DNA of 10,011 nucleotides, taken from Phoronis pallida (Eukaryota > Phoronida > Phoronidae). The DNA lies in assembly GCA_028565715.1 (NCBI GenBank), contig JAOXYC010257118.1, forward strand, positions 1-10,011. Direction: 5' to 3'. Every line of letters starts with the position of its first letter. Within the stretch, counting starts at the first letter, position 1. Positions 1 to 7,621 of the stretch are shown here, piece after piece. A program made the translations under genes and the position numbers. The notes under the pieces were generated by a model that was given only the letters and a program-made list of their open reading frames with translations, had not been told where the DNA came from and searched no databases.

Positions 1-168
1 GGGCACGCTAAGGAAGCCACCAAGCAGACCCTCAATGAAGCTCTCGAATTCTTCGGTGCCTACAAGGGTGACTTGGGCGGTCTCTGGACTCAGTTGAAGA
101 ACTCCATCGATACCATCAAGGGCCACATGACCATCACACCCCCAACACCAACTCAACCAGCTTATTAA
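1..168 (+). CDS. C-terminal coding end of an unrecognised, probably helical protein (partial at the window edge)
   Basis: The frame is open from base 1 and gives 55 residues before TAA at 166-168. No ATG starts it, so this is the end of a gene whose earlier part lies outside the window. I see no acceptor AG that must be used, so base 1 is probably inside an exon. The first 42 or so residues alternate Lys/Glu/Asp with Leu, Ala, Phe and Trp in an amphipathic-helix pattern (TLNEALEFFGAYKG, then LWTQLKNSIDTIKGH). The last 13 (MTITPPTPTQPAY) form a flexible Thr/Pro/Gln tail. There is no cysteine. Codon choice is strongly G/C-ended (AAG, CTC, ATC, GCC, ACC), in contrast to the AT-rich surroundings, as expected for real and possibly highly expressed coding sequence. 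I do not recognise the family. It lies on the same strand as the gene starting near 7594 and may be its tandem paralogue. That it is coding is well supported; its function is unknown. Confidence 0.8.
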   Translation, partial: GHAKEATKQTLNEALEFFGAYKGDLGGLWTQLKNSIDTIKGHMTITPPTPTQPAY

Positions 169-696
169 ATGTCCTTATCACATTGATGTACTTAGCGTAA
201 ACGTTAAAGTCTTCAACAAATTATAAATATATTTTGAAGTATATAAACACAATCAAGTCGTTGTTTCTTTGAGCAACGGTGACAAAGTTGATACGAAGGG
301 TCCGCGACTGGTTCAGGGCAAAACATGCGACAGTATGCGACAGTCGTTCGAACGTCATACGAATAATGCACATTGTTTCACGATAGTACATGTACCCTAA
401 ATAATACATCGTGTGGCCCAAAAACATTCCCAAACTTAACATAAAATCTTTAATTTTGATTACTTTTTACTGAAGTTATCCTTGATCTCACCTGGGTGTA
501 ATCAATAAATTGTTAAATTTCAAAACGATTGAACACTTTCTCGTAGAGCGCGAAAACAAACCAGTTGTCAAATTATTCCTTACCGGAATTACTTTTTTAA
601 AACTAATAACATATATAGATAGGGGATGCTCCAGAAGATTATTTTGAAAGAGCACATTGTTTAACCATGAAAGCCCGTTTTCAAATTCCTAGGACA
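169..696. other. 3' flank of the left gene and intergenic DNA, no gene seen
   Basis: This AT-rich stretch holds the 3' untranslated region of the left gene and then intergenic sequence. A non-canonical poly(A) hexamer AATATA lies at 226-231, about 60 bases after the stop codon. A canonical AATAAA lies at 504-509. Either could mark the mRNA end; the nearer one would give a short 3' UTR typical of small abundant mRNAs. The short minus-strand open frame at 221-442 has no domain-like composition and is treated as chance. Confidence 0.45.
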
Positions 697-808
697 TTTT
701 TAAAACACAATTAAAGAACATATTCAGTGTGAATGCAAATAAATGTATGTTTTTACTGCCAGAAAGTGATAAATATTGAAGACCGGAAAATTCGGAACGG
801 GCGTGGGA
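697..808 (-). repeat. 5'-truncated tRNA-derived SINE fragment (3' half)
   Basis: Read on the minus strand, this begins in the second half of a pol III B box (GATTCCC near 802-808) and continues through a core CCCGTTCCGAATTTT, then AATATTTATCACTTTC, then a tail with ATTTATTTG and AATATG, TTTAATT and AAATGTC blocks. The same ordered blocks occur on the plus strand at 8832-8942, and the first half occurs at 1041-1083. This shows one repeat family in three independent copies. The tRNA-like head is missing here: the minus-strand sequence upstream of the B-box remnant is replaced by an inverted copy of the element's own tail (separate entry). Confidence 0.6.
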
Positions 809-848
809 ATCACTTTCTGCCAGGAAAAGCATACATTTATTTGTATTC
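731..848. repeat. Long inverted repeat (40-bp arms, 38-bp loop) built on a SINE tail
   Basis: Bases 731-770 are the reverse complement of 809-848 with 36 of 40 positions matching by direct comparison; the innermost 10 bp are perfect. The loop 771-808 is the SINE core on the minus strand. The 731-770 arm is genuine SINE tail, because the 8871-8912 copy shares it. The 809-848 arm is therefore the added, back-folded copy. The junction falls inside the B box, so the tRNA head was lost where the snap-back begins. Confidence 0.8.
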
Positions 849-984
849 TTATTTGACGGTAACGCGGTCGAACATGCTTTAAAAGAGCAAACTAAATCCT
901 CACGTGAAAAGGCTACAGCGCCATCCATGGGGGAATTTCTATACTGTCTTATAGCGTTAACATTAGCACGGAAATTAGTAGGCC

Positions 985-1083
985 TATGGGTTAGCTTAGA
1001 GGTAGCTTATCTGACCGGCAATCAGGAGGTATTGGTTCGATTCCCAGACCCGTTCCGAATTTTTCTGTCTTTTCAATATTTAT
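985..1083 (+). repeat. tRNA-derived SINE: head plus conserved core
   Basis: An A-box-like TAGCTTAGAGGT lies at 992-1003 and a perfect B box GGTTCGATTCC at 1034-1044, with tRNA-like spacing and a GGGT/ACCC acceptor-like pair. Immediately downstream is the family core CCCGTTCCGAATTTTTC and TTTCAATATTTATCA, shared with the pieces at 697-808 and 8832-8942. The T stem does not pair properly and a downstream SINE core is attached, so this is a SINE rather than a functional tRNA gene. The tail seen in the other two copies is missing after about 1083. Confidence 0.65.
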
Positions 1084-1096
1084 CATATTCAGTGTG

Positions 1097-1937
1097 CAAA
1101 GATAACTAAGCGAGCCGACATCAGACTCAAATTAAATAAGTTCGAAACGTAAACTTTCGACTAATAATTTTGGCTGCACCACTTTTTGAGATACAATTTG
1201 TATGTACTTGTAACTGAAGGATGTGTTAATCAGGATCAAATTTCTCCTTCTGGATATGTTTAGTTTAGAAGATATTAAAGGGTAAAGTGAGAGAATAGAT
1301 TTTTCAATAGAACCATCCTTGTACATTAATGTTGAAGTCGCATAGACCGTCAAATTCGTTAAAAAATAAACGAACTAAAAAAAATGAAATCACTTCCTTT
1401 GCGTACAATTTCCGTTATTTCATGTCCAATAGCTATCCTACGATTTAATCGTTACTAAAACTAAAACTTCGATACGCCTCCCAGCTTCGTAACCCGTCCA
1501 TATTTTACCCACAATCCACCGAGTCGAATTATTGCGGGGCGCCGTAGTTTTATCGAGTACTAGCATTTTTGCGCGTTATTCTAAATTGTTTGTATTGGAT
1601 TTAAAGTGCAAAACAACCAAGAGTCAAATGTGTAAGCTAGAATTGCTTTTAATCCGTTTGAAAGGAATTTTAGGGCTAAAATTACGGTCTATGCCCCTTT
1701 AAGAGATTGATAAATGTTCTGCTTTAAAATTATCTTGACTTGTGCGATACAGTGCTTCATATTAGTTGCGTATTTGTAATTCAGTTCGTATCATGAAATC
1801 AAGAACTTTCAATCGAGTTATATGAATTGGAATTAACTTCCATGATTTTCATAATGCAACAATTCAGAACACATATACTAATTGGTTATCAAAATGAAAT
1901 CGATCTTTTCACTCGACGTTTTACAAATACGTCAAAT
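1097..1937. other. Intergenic, no gene or clear repeat recognised
   Basis: About 840 bases of AT-rich sequence with frequent stops in all frames. The one short minus-strand frame here (1132-1353) shows no motif, signal peptide or coding-like codon bias. I see no RNA gene or convincing repeat structure. Confidence 0.5.
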
Positions 1938-1942
1938 GGTTT

Positions 1943-2102
1943 CACTGCCGTAGCTACCATTGAGGCAGAGGAGGCCGCTGCCTCCTCTGAAACTTAAAAT
2001 ATATATATATATAAAAATAAGACTGCCTCCTCTGAAATTGGAAAACAATATATACAAATAAAGGGATGCCTCCTCCACTTTTAAAGCCTGCCTACGGGCC
2101 TG
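1943..2102. mobile_element. Short non-autonomous hAT-like DNA element (tentative)
   Basis: The left end CACTGCCGTAG and right end CTACGGGCCTG form an imperfect terminal inverted repeat with a shared CCGTAG core, resembling the CAG..CGTAG ends of many hAT-type transposons. The element is flanked on both sides by GGTTT (1938-1942 and 2103-2107). That is only five bases, whereas hAT target duplications are normally eight, so the class is uncertain. Inside are three copies of a TGCCTCCTC motif (two extend to CTGAAA), a 10-bp perfect hairpin (CAGAGGAGGC with GCCTCCTCTG, about 1965-1988) and a short TA run near 2000-2012. There is no coding capacity. Confidence 0.4.
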
Positions 2103-2319
2103 GGTTTACCCAAAATGTGATTGCATACCACTTAGACCTACGTCTGCTTAACATCTTTGCAGCAACATCAGTAGTTTTTAAAGTAGTACCATTGACTTGT
2201 AAAAACTCAAATCAGGATGGGGTGTTGCCTGTACTTTCTGGCGTTCCTTACCGCCCATCTATCTCAATTTCAACTTAGTAGTGTTTTTGTCATTTTGTGT
2301 CATTTTCAATAAATTGCCC

Positions 2320-2335
2320 TTTTCTCTCAATACTT
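2320..2335. repeat. Target-site duplication, copy 1 (LINE 3' side)
   Basis: TTTTCTCTCAATACTT here is repeated exactly at 3323-3338. Sixteen matching bases on either side of a LINE relic are a classic duplication from target-primed reverse transcription. It fixes the 3' boundary of the minus-strand element. Confidence 0.85.
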
Positions 2336-3322
2336 TTTTGTTCCAAGATAATTGTATATTGTCACTCAAAATTACAATACAACCATTCATACATCACAAC
2401 AACACTGCTTATCAAATTACACTATGTGAGGAGCGAAATATCTAGTCCGGCATTTATAAAACAATATTATCCCATCGACTTTGGTAAACATCCATTTTAT
2501 CATTTAATTTGTACACAATATATTCAATTTGTTTATAATATTTTAAGAATAGTGTTCTTTTAATGAGCGATGGTATTTTTTGTCGAGTCTTCTTTTGTAA
2601 ATAGCGTTTTTTGCTTGCAATATAACTAGATTAGTGCCAGTGCTGAGTTGGTTATAACCGAACAGGATATCCCACTCACCAACAACAGGAAGATTTAAAA
2701 CATTATCAAAAATCTTATGCCATAAATCTTTAACATGTTTACATTCGACAAATAAATGAAGTAATGTTTCCGTCTGTTCCATACAAAAAGTACACAAGTC
2801 ACTGTCCTGGACCTTAATTATAGTCAAAAATACATTCGTAGTAAGTAATCGACGTACAAGCTTATACTGAAAATACTGTAGATAGGTATCTGAAGTCCAA
2901 AGTCGATGTTAACAAATTAGCAAAATCCCAGTCTTCAGGCTCGAAATAGCTGCCATTTAAGTCTCTTGACCATTTTTGGTGTGCTTTGTCAATACAGTTA
3001 CTATCTTTAGCATATTTATTAAACATCTGTCTTATAACTGAACATCCTTTCTGTGCTGACAAAATTGTCAAGAGTGATTTTGAAATGAACGGTCCAATAT
3101 GCGACAATTCGTCTGCCATAAAAATGGTTTCCATCCAAACTTTAGGAATTGATATACATATTCTGTAATGGTCTATACATGTACACTTGACACGGAATTT
3201 TTGCTTGAAAGCACACAGTTCTAGGAGACGGCCGTTGTGATCAACGATATCTCTAATTGTCCTTATACCATTTTTAAAATAATTATTTATAAACTCAATA
3301 TTAATGTTTTCTGTTATACCAA
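2336..3322 (-). mobile_element. 5'-truncated non-LTR retrotransposon (LINE, L1/Tx1-like)
   Basis: This is a 987-bp insertion bounded by identical 16-bp direct repeats. On the minus strand it encodes the extreme C-terminal region of a LINE ORF2 protein, then about 200 bases of 3' UTR, ending in a short A-rich tail (ACAAAA) next to the duplication. The endonuclease and catalytic reverse-transcriptase domains are absent, consistent with 5' truncation during insertion. The C-terminal zinc knuckle and the preceding region fit the L1/Tx1 group. Clade assignment is inference from pattern, not from a search. The perfect duplication suggests a fairly recent insertion, but the frame is already broken. 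Confidence 0.8.
2546..3322 (-). pseudogene. LINE ORF2 C-terminal fragment with zinc knuckle, frameshifted
   Basis: Translated on the minus strand, the first part from the 3322 junction is open through NGIRTIRDIVDHNGRLLEL and then IPKVWMETIF. It matches the usual region between the reverse transcriptase and the C-terminus of Tx1/L1-type ORF2 (GI..I.DI.D..G.L, then IP..W). Around 2880-2910 the frame shifts by an indel. The second part resumes with FQYKLVRRLLTTNVFL and the zf-RVT knuckle at about 2720-2794, C-x2-C-x8-H-x4-C (CTFC ... HLFVEC) followed by VKDLW. It ends at a stop at 2543-2545. Without its catalytic domain and with a frameshift it cannot be active. Plus-strand open frames over this interval are antisense shadows. 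Confidence 0.8.
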
Positions 3323-3338
3323 TTTTCTCTCAATACTT
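3323..3338. repeat. Target-site duplication, copy 2 (LINE 5' side)
   Basis: Exact copy of the 16 bases at 2320-2335. It marks the 5' truncation point of the minus-strand LINE and restores a continuous pre-insertion sequence when the insert and one copy are removed. Confidence 0.85.
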
Positions 3339-3490
3339 GGCTACTCAGATCACGTGACTCATTGATCTGCCTTTTGACCTACTGTCAGCTAAGCTGTCAG
3401 ATGTATTTTGCTACAGCTCCGAGTTCCAAAATGTTTAAAAGTTGTTCATTTCCCACCTTCTACGTTTATAATTATATTCATACAATGCAT

Positions 3491-3788
3491 GTTGAAATAA
3501 AAACCACAACTGTTTTAAGCGACATGATTCGAAGAACCTCTCGTCATGATCAAGCTGTTTTACTGAATGGTTAAATGCCAAGCCGTATACGAGTAACTGA
3601 ATAGGATTGGCAAAACGACAACAAATCAATACAACAATGACAAAGCTTCGTGATCGTATTCTCATTTTCACTTTTATGTTCAGCCACGCGGCTTGGCATT
3701 AAGCCATTCACTTATAAAGCTTGATGATGATGAGAGGTTCGTCGAAACATGTCGCTTAGCTTAGAAAACTTGTTGTTTTTATTTCAAC
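3491..3788. mobile_element. Foldback element with arms of about 95-100 bp (hammerhead-like sequence in the right arm)
   Basis: Bases 3491-3585 are the reverse complement of 3689-3788, about four-fifths identical by eye with small gaps. Both arms begin GTTGAAATAAAAAC at the outer edge and end GCCAAGCCG inward. About 103 bases of unrelated AT-rich spacer separate them. There is no coding capacity and no clear target-site duplication. The right arm contains TGATGA, then a short stem, then GAAAC-AT-GTC, and can be drawn as a hammerhead-like fold (see findings). Penelope-like retroelements and metazoan retrozymes carry such motifs, so a relic of that kind is possible; an ordinary foldback or MITE element is the alternative. 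The inverted-repeat structure itself is certain. Confidence 0.7.
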
Positions 3789-4740
3789 TCCACTGACTCT
3801 CACAGCCACAAGGAATTGTTTGGAAACTATATTCATATGTATCATTTTTTTTTTACTTTTTTCGTTATTGTTAGTTCTGTATTTTTATCCCTCATCTATC
3901 AAGATTTTATATTTGTATTGCTTCTATCATGTTCATGTAATGGCCTTTACCGCTCAATACTCGTTCTGGATACATACAGTAGCTCGTTGTGAGCGGAACG
4001 ATCACTACATATTGTTATCAGCAGTACTCTGCGTTGCTGTGAATACACATCTGGCGCCCTATGCAGCAAAACATTGCTCCATCTTGTGATCGTAAACAAC
4101 ATCGCCCAGGTTTCATGTATGACTTGACGTGTGATAAATGCTAAGAAACTAAACACAATATACAGGTCATCATGTAGTCAATTTCAATTAGAAAACATCC
4201 ATGACTACTCAACATTGATTTTTTTTATGTTCTTAGGAATTGGTTGGCAGTCGCAAGTTTCTCGTCAAATTCCTTTGAAAAACAAGCTACGTCATCGCCA
4301 TGTGTTTTTCTCAAATAATGTCATCAATTCAAAACAAAAAAAACTGTCAAAATATCGAATTTGGGATGCCAGCGTTAAAAAAATTTTGCGAATACATTGT
4401 TTGGAACTTAAAGTTTTGAAATTATTTGTGAAAAAGTGATTACATTCGCTACAAATTAAAATGCAAAGGCAATATAAATCAGATAATGAACGTCTTGTCA
4501 CATACTCTCCAACACATCGTAACTATTGAAGGTAGACTGTGCCACAGCCTGATTTCATATCGGCTCCATTGGCTATTGGATCGGCCATTTTTCTGACGTC
4601 ATGACAAACTTGATTGGACAGGATTTCATCACTACGATTACATTCTTTGATGTCCCGTTTTCATACATGCGCATAGCGATAGCATGACGTACTTCCTACA
4701 AGAACTCTGCAAGCCAGTGGCCAATCAGAAGCGAGTATTT
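3789..4740. other. Intergenic, no gene recognised
   Basis: AT-rich sequence with poly-T runs near 3846. The three or four short open frames (60-100 codons) on either strand overlap one another and lack motifs or codon bias. A full palindromic CRE-type TGACGTCA occurs at 4594-4601, beside an inverted CCAAT-type ATTGG at 4569-4573 and another at 4575-4579. With no transcription unit nearby these cannot be interpreted as a promoter. Confidence 0.4.
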
Positions 4741-4762
4741 CAGAGTTCCGGTTTAGGTTGTA

Positions 4763-4810
4763 CCTACGGGCTTACATTACAACCGGTTGTCAAAGAATGT
4801 AACCGTAAGG
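4763..4810. repeat. Hairpin with a 12-bp palindrome in its loop region
   Basis: The arm 4763-4778 (CCTACGGGCTTACATT) pairs with 4796-4810 (AATGTAACCGTAAGG) with a one-base gap and one mismatch. Between them ACAACCGGTTGT (4779-4790) is a perfect palindrome. Looser inverted similarity continues outward to CCGGTT-type sequences near 4748 and CCGGAAG near 4830, so this may be the core of a small decayed foldback element of about 90 bp. Confidence 0.5.
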
Positions 4811-5012
4811 AACCAGGTTACTTGTCACACCGGAAGTTCATTCTTATTATACACACTCGTTGTTATACAACTACAGAAGCAATAATATGATAATAAGGCA
4901 CTTGATTGCGAACAAAAAGTTTGTTTTCATGATATCCACGACCTTGCCTGCGTTAAAACTTCTCCAAAATTGTTCAGTGAATAATATAAACAATAAATGT
5001 GGCACACGATCA

Positions 5013-5051
5013 GACCATGTGCTCCTTGGTCGGACCAAGTTCCACATGGTC
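5013..5051. repeat. Compact inverted repeat, 19-bp arms, 1-base spacer
   Basis: The left arm 5013-5031 (GACCATGTG...CTTGGTC) and right arm 5033-5051 (GACCAAG...CACATGGTC) are inverse complements at 16 of 19 positions; the three mismatches are consecutive in the middle. It is almost a perfect 39-base palindrome, with GACCAAG/CTTGGTC meeting at its centre. There are no terminal duplications and no gene context. Confidence 0.6.
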
Positions 5052-7100
5052 GTATTGCATACTCTACAACACGGCTTTTTTAACAAAAAAAGAACAATGT
5101 TCCAAAACTTTTACAAATTTGAATAAGATTGTGTTGTATTACACAAGTAACAGTCAATGAATATTTTCACGATTATCAAAACTGAGTTACTTAATTATTT
5201 ACCGCTCCAGAAGTACCCGATGTTTTCCGAATGAATATCCACCTTCCGTTCATGTCGTGGTGTGGCGCTCATTCGCCCATCTGCGCATGGGTAACTGAAC
5301 TTCCGGCATGGATAAAACTTCAGCCGTTAGTATCGGTATTCTCTATCCATATTTTTTACTTTCTACCTGACGTGCTAGCACTAAATCGACAGAGGTTTGG
5401 GTCGCTTAAAAATGTAAAATAAAAAAATATATTCAAGGGTGTATTATCCAAACTTTAATTGTTTATGATCTGCGATATGTTCGCAACAAATGAAAAAAGA
5501 GAAATCAGAAGTGACCAGGCTCAAACACGTTATGAAGCTAATGCTCTGCGATATCAAACTGGGAGTTTTTGCACATCGGGCTCTTATACTTTTTCATATT
5601 CACTACAATACAAGTTTGATTTTAAATTTCTTCAATAATAAAAGACACTTGGCTACAATCCTTTTTCTTCAACCGTGCCATAAATCGCTACCAAAAGGAC
5701 CAAATTAAATCAAATTGCATCACGCAATAGCTGCTAAAATGTATTTTAAAAACCATTTCTGAAGGAAGACGATACATAATTTCGCCGTTATTTCTTTCAA
5801 AGTACAAAAACGTACCGGAAGTTGGCCAATTAGATTACACTTTTCTCCACTCTATTTTTAAACGAAATTTGTTTAAAAACGACATGCCTTGAAAAAGATG
5901 GTACGGAACTCTGCAAAGCTCTATGACGGCTATCACTAGTTTGCCGCGGTGGAGCCAGTGGCATCACGCCTATTGATTGTGAATCACACATAGACTGCAG
6001 TTTTGAAACAGACGGAGTCTTATGGACGATAAATAGGGGTCAAAATGTATGTCGTGGCTCAAGGTGATTCACCAGTACCAAAACGTGTTGCGAGAATATT
6101 GGATTTTCATCAAATCAATGACGTCATTTCCGAGGTTATTTTTAGACCGTCTTGCCAGACAGGGTTGATGTAACTTGTAAAACAACATGTTATTGAATAT
6201 TGAATTATTTGAAATTATAATTATAATCAGGAACTTGCAACATTCTAAACGTCAGTTTTGGCGTAGACGCTCTATAGAAAAGTGCATACATGTGCCAATC
6301 AGTAAAATAAGAAATTTACCTAGGGAGCTACCTGTAGATGCTATTCAATTTTTGATTACTGCTTGACTTTGAACCCTTTTCAACCATATCAAAACACCCA
6401 AAAATATCAAAGTTTAAAAGAAAAGAAAGAAAATGTATTAAAATCCTTTTTGAATGACTAGCTTAAATGCTAAATTCACAAAGGATTTTCAAAAACTGTT
6501 GAAAGTGTCGAGACAGCAACTCCAAACTAAAGGCATTTTGCAGCATTTGAGAATTAATACTTTTTGCCTGTTTTTTATGAACATCAACGAGAAACAATCT
6601 TTTTTTATACATATTCTTTATTAGCGGAAAAAGCCTAAGAGCGCCCTTGCCAATTATTGTAAATCTTTTTAGTTTGGCAAAATAAAAAGTTCTAAAGTTC
6701 ACATAACATCCATGTTCTTGCATTGTAAATCGGTGTTCATATTCGCAAATTTTGGCGCCAATTTAAAAAAAAGCGAGAAAAACGAATAACTTTTTTATTA
6801 TCACTGGTATTATTTATTGTGGGTCAGGGAAGAAAGAAACACAAGGGGGTGGGAATAATTGCAAAACATTTGTTTCATTGTTTTTTTTTTTAATATCCTC
6901 CAACAAACATGTGTAGAAAATTCCTGGATCTATTAGATATGCACTGCTTATAGGCCTATGCCTATGCAATATATTATTGAACTGGTCTGGATAAGAATTT
7001 TTTTCATCTTATTCTAGCCTCGACCAATATCCCTACTATAAAAAACATAACATTTTAATATGATTGATTGAACAGGATCTTGTATTCACATTTCAGTTAT
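5052..7100. other. Intergenic, no gene recognised
   Basis: Two kilobases of AT-rich DNA with only short, motif-free open frames. Isolated landmarks are a CRE-type TGACGTCA at 6119-6126, an E2F-like palindrome TTGGCGCCAA at 6752-6761 and poly-T/poly-A runs near 6761-6768 and 6881-6891. I see no splice-consistent coding exons, RNA gene or repeat with defined ends. Confidence 0.45.
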
Positions 7101-7247
7101 TCAATGTCATTTAATAATAAGTGGATATAATTAATAGATCACTGCTGTGACGACAATTAATTATATAGAGATAAATTTGGAATCTGAAAAAATTTTGATT
7201 CCCATGACGGGTCAGAAATTTTTTCAGATTCCAAATCAATGTCATTT
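7101..7247. mobile_element. Short insertion-like block flanked by a 12-bp direct repeat
   Basis: TCAATGTCATTT occurs exactly at 7101-7112 and again at 7236-7247. It brackets 123 bases that contain two inverted repeats. An AT-rich one pairs 7125-7135 (ATATAATTAAT) with 7156-7166. A long hairpin at 7175-7236 has its base directly against the second direct repeat. No coding sequence, pol III boxes or A-tail are visible. A 12-bp duplication would suit a retroposed sequence, and the terminal hairpin recalls 3' stem-loops recognised by some LINE reverse transcriptases. This is inference. Confidence 0.45.
7175..7236. repeat. Near-perfect long hairpin (21 bp perfect stem, extended to about 27 bp)
   Basis: Bases 7175-7195 are the exact reverse complement of 7216-7236 (TTTGGAATCTGAAAAAATTT core). 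The stem continues through TGA/TCA and CCC/GGG (7196-7203 with 7209-7214) with a TT bulge on one side and a single G on the other, closing on a 5-base loop ATGAC. The total is about 62 bases. The exactness implies a recent origin or a conserved structure. It lies about 360 bases upstream of the right-hand gene's start site. Confidence 0.8.
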
Positions 7248-7430
7248 GTTTCATACTTCTCAAAAAGCCTTTATTGTCTCATCCTGACCTGAAGTTATAA
7301 CTCGTCGATTCCAACATTGTTGATTGCCATCAAATTTGACAATTTTAACACTTTTTTGCCACCCCATGATTTGACTATCTTTGCTATCTTCCGTTACCGC
7401 CAACGACCGCGTCGATTACTCACCCACCTT

Positions 7431-7461
7431 ATACGTGCGCAGATACCCAACGCGCACGTAT
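7431..7461. promoter_or_regulatory. Inverted pair of ACGTGCGC sites upstream of the right-hand gene
   Basis: ATACGTGCGC at 7431-7440 and its exact complement GCGCACGTAT at 7452-7461 are separated by 11 bases. Each holds an RCGTG core of the kind bound by bHLH-PAS factors (hypoxia/AhR type). A GCGTG follows at 7498-7502. The pair lies 130-165 bases upstream of the predicted start site in an unusually CpG-rich patch for this window. Factor identity is inference. Confidence 0.35.
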
Positions 7462-7550
7462 GTCTGATGTCCACCTAATCTACGATGATACCTTAACGCG
7501 TGCAGGGGTGGGAGAGACACAACATATGTTTTACTAAATTAGAACAGCGG

Positions 7551-7600
7551 AGATAAAAGAGACATATAAAAAGGCCGTGACTTATTGTACATCACATTTC
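7551..7600 (+). promoter_or_regulatory. Core promoter: GATA site, TATA box, initiator
   Basis: TATAAAAA at 7565-7572, followed by GGCC, is a good TATA box. The initiator-like TCACATT puts the A at 7594, 29 bases downstream of the first T, which is the standard spacing. AGATAA at 7551-7556, just upstream, matches the WGATAR consensus. A GT donor follows within 30 bases of the predicted start, fitting a short noncoding first exon. The arrangement suggests a regulated, tissue-specific and strongly expressed gene. Confidence 0.65.
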
Positions 7601-7621
7601 TCGGAACAAGAGGACACTAAG
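7594..7621 (+). other. Predicted noncoding exon 1 (5' UTR) of the secreted-protein gene
   Basis: The exon runs from the predicted initiator to the donor AAG|GTAGGT (intron begins at 7622). It contains no ATG. Intron 1 would end at the acceptor TTCTTGTAG (7937), four bases before the start codon. This is a common layout for secreted-protein genes, where a short untranslated exon precedes a signal-peptide exon. The start site is inferred from promoter spacing and not directly visible. Confidence 0.55.

Noticed and set aside
985-1056. Functional tRNA gene
   Set aside because: A- and B-box-like sequences are present, but the T stem and acceptor do not pair fully and a SINE core follows that is shared with two other copies.
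2297-2563. 88-codon plus-strand open frame
   Set aside because: It lies antisense to the 3' UTR and end of the minus-strand LINE, begins before the element boundary and has no motif.
3350-3357. E-box palindrome TCACGTGA
   Set aside because: Common motif with no promoter nearby; it lies in the target-flank of the LINE insertion.
4131-4439. 102-codon plus-strand open frame, the longest in the window
   Set aside because: Lys/Phe/Ile-rich by AT composition, no signal peptide, domain or splice context, and overlapped by a similar minus-strand frame.
4594-6126. Two TGACGTCA sites (4594-4601, 6119-6126) as CREB-type promoters
   Set aside because: There is no TATA, initiator or coding exon near either. 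Eight-base palindromes can occur by chance at this scale.
6463-6723. 86-codon minus-strand open frame
   Set aside because: Composition reflects the AT-rich DNA. No recognisable motif, promoter or neighbouring exon.
6752-6761. E2F-like palindrome TTGGCGCCAA
   Set aside because: No associated transcription unit, single occurrence.
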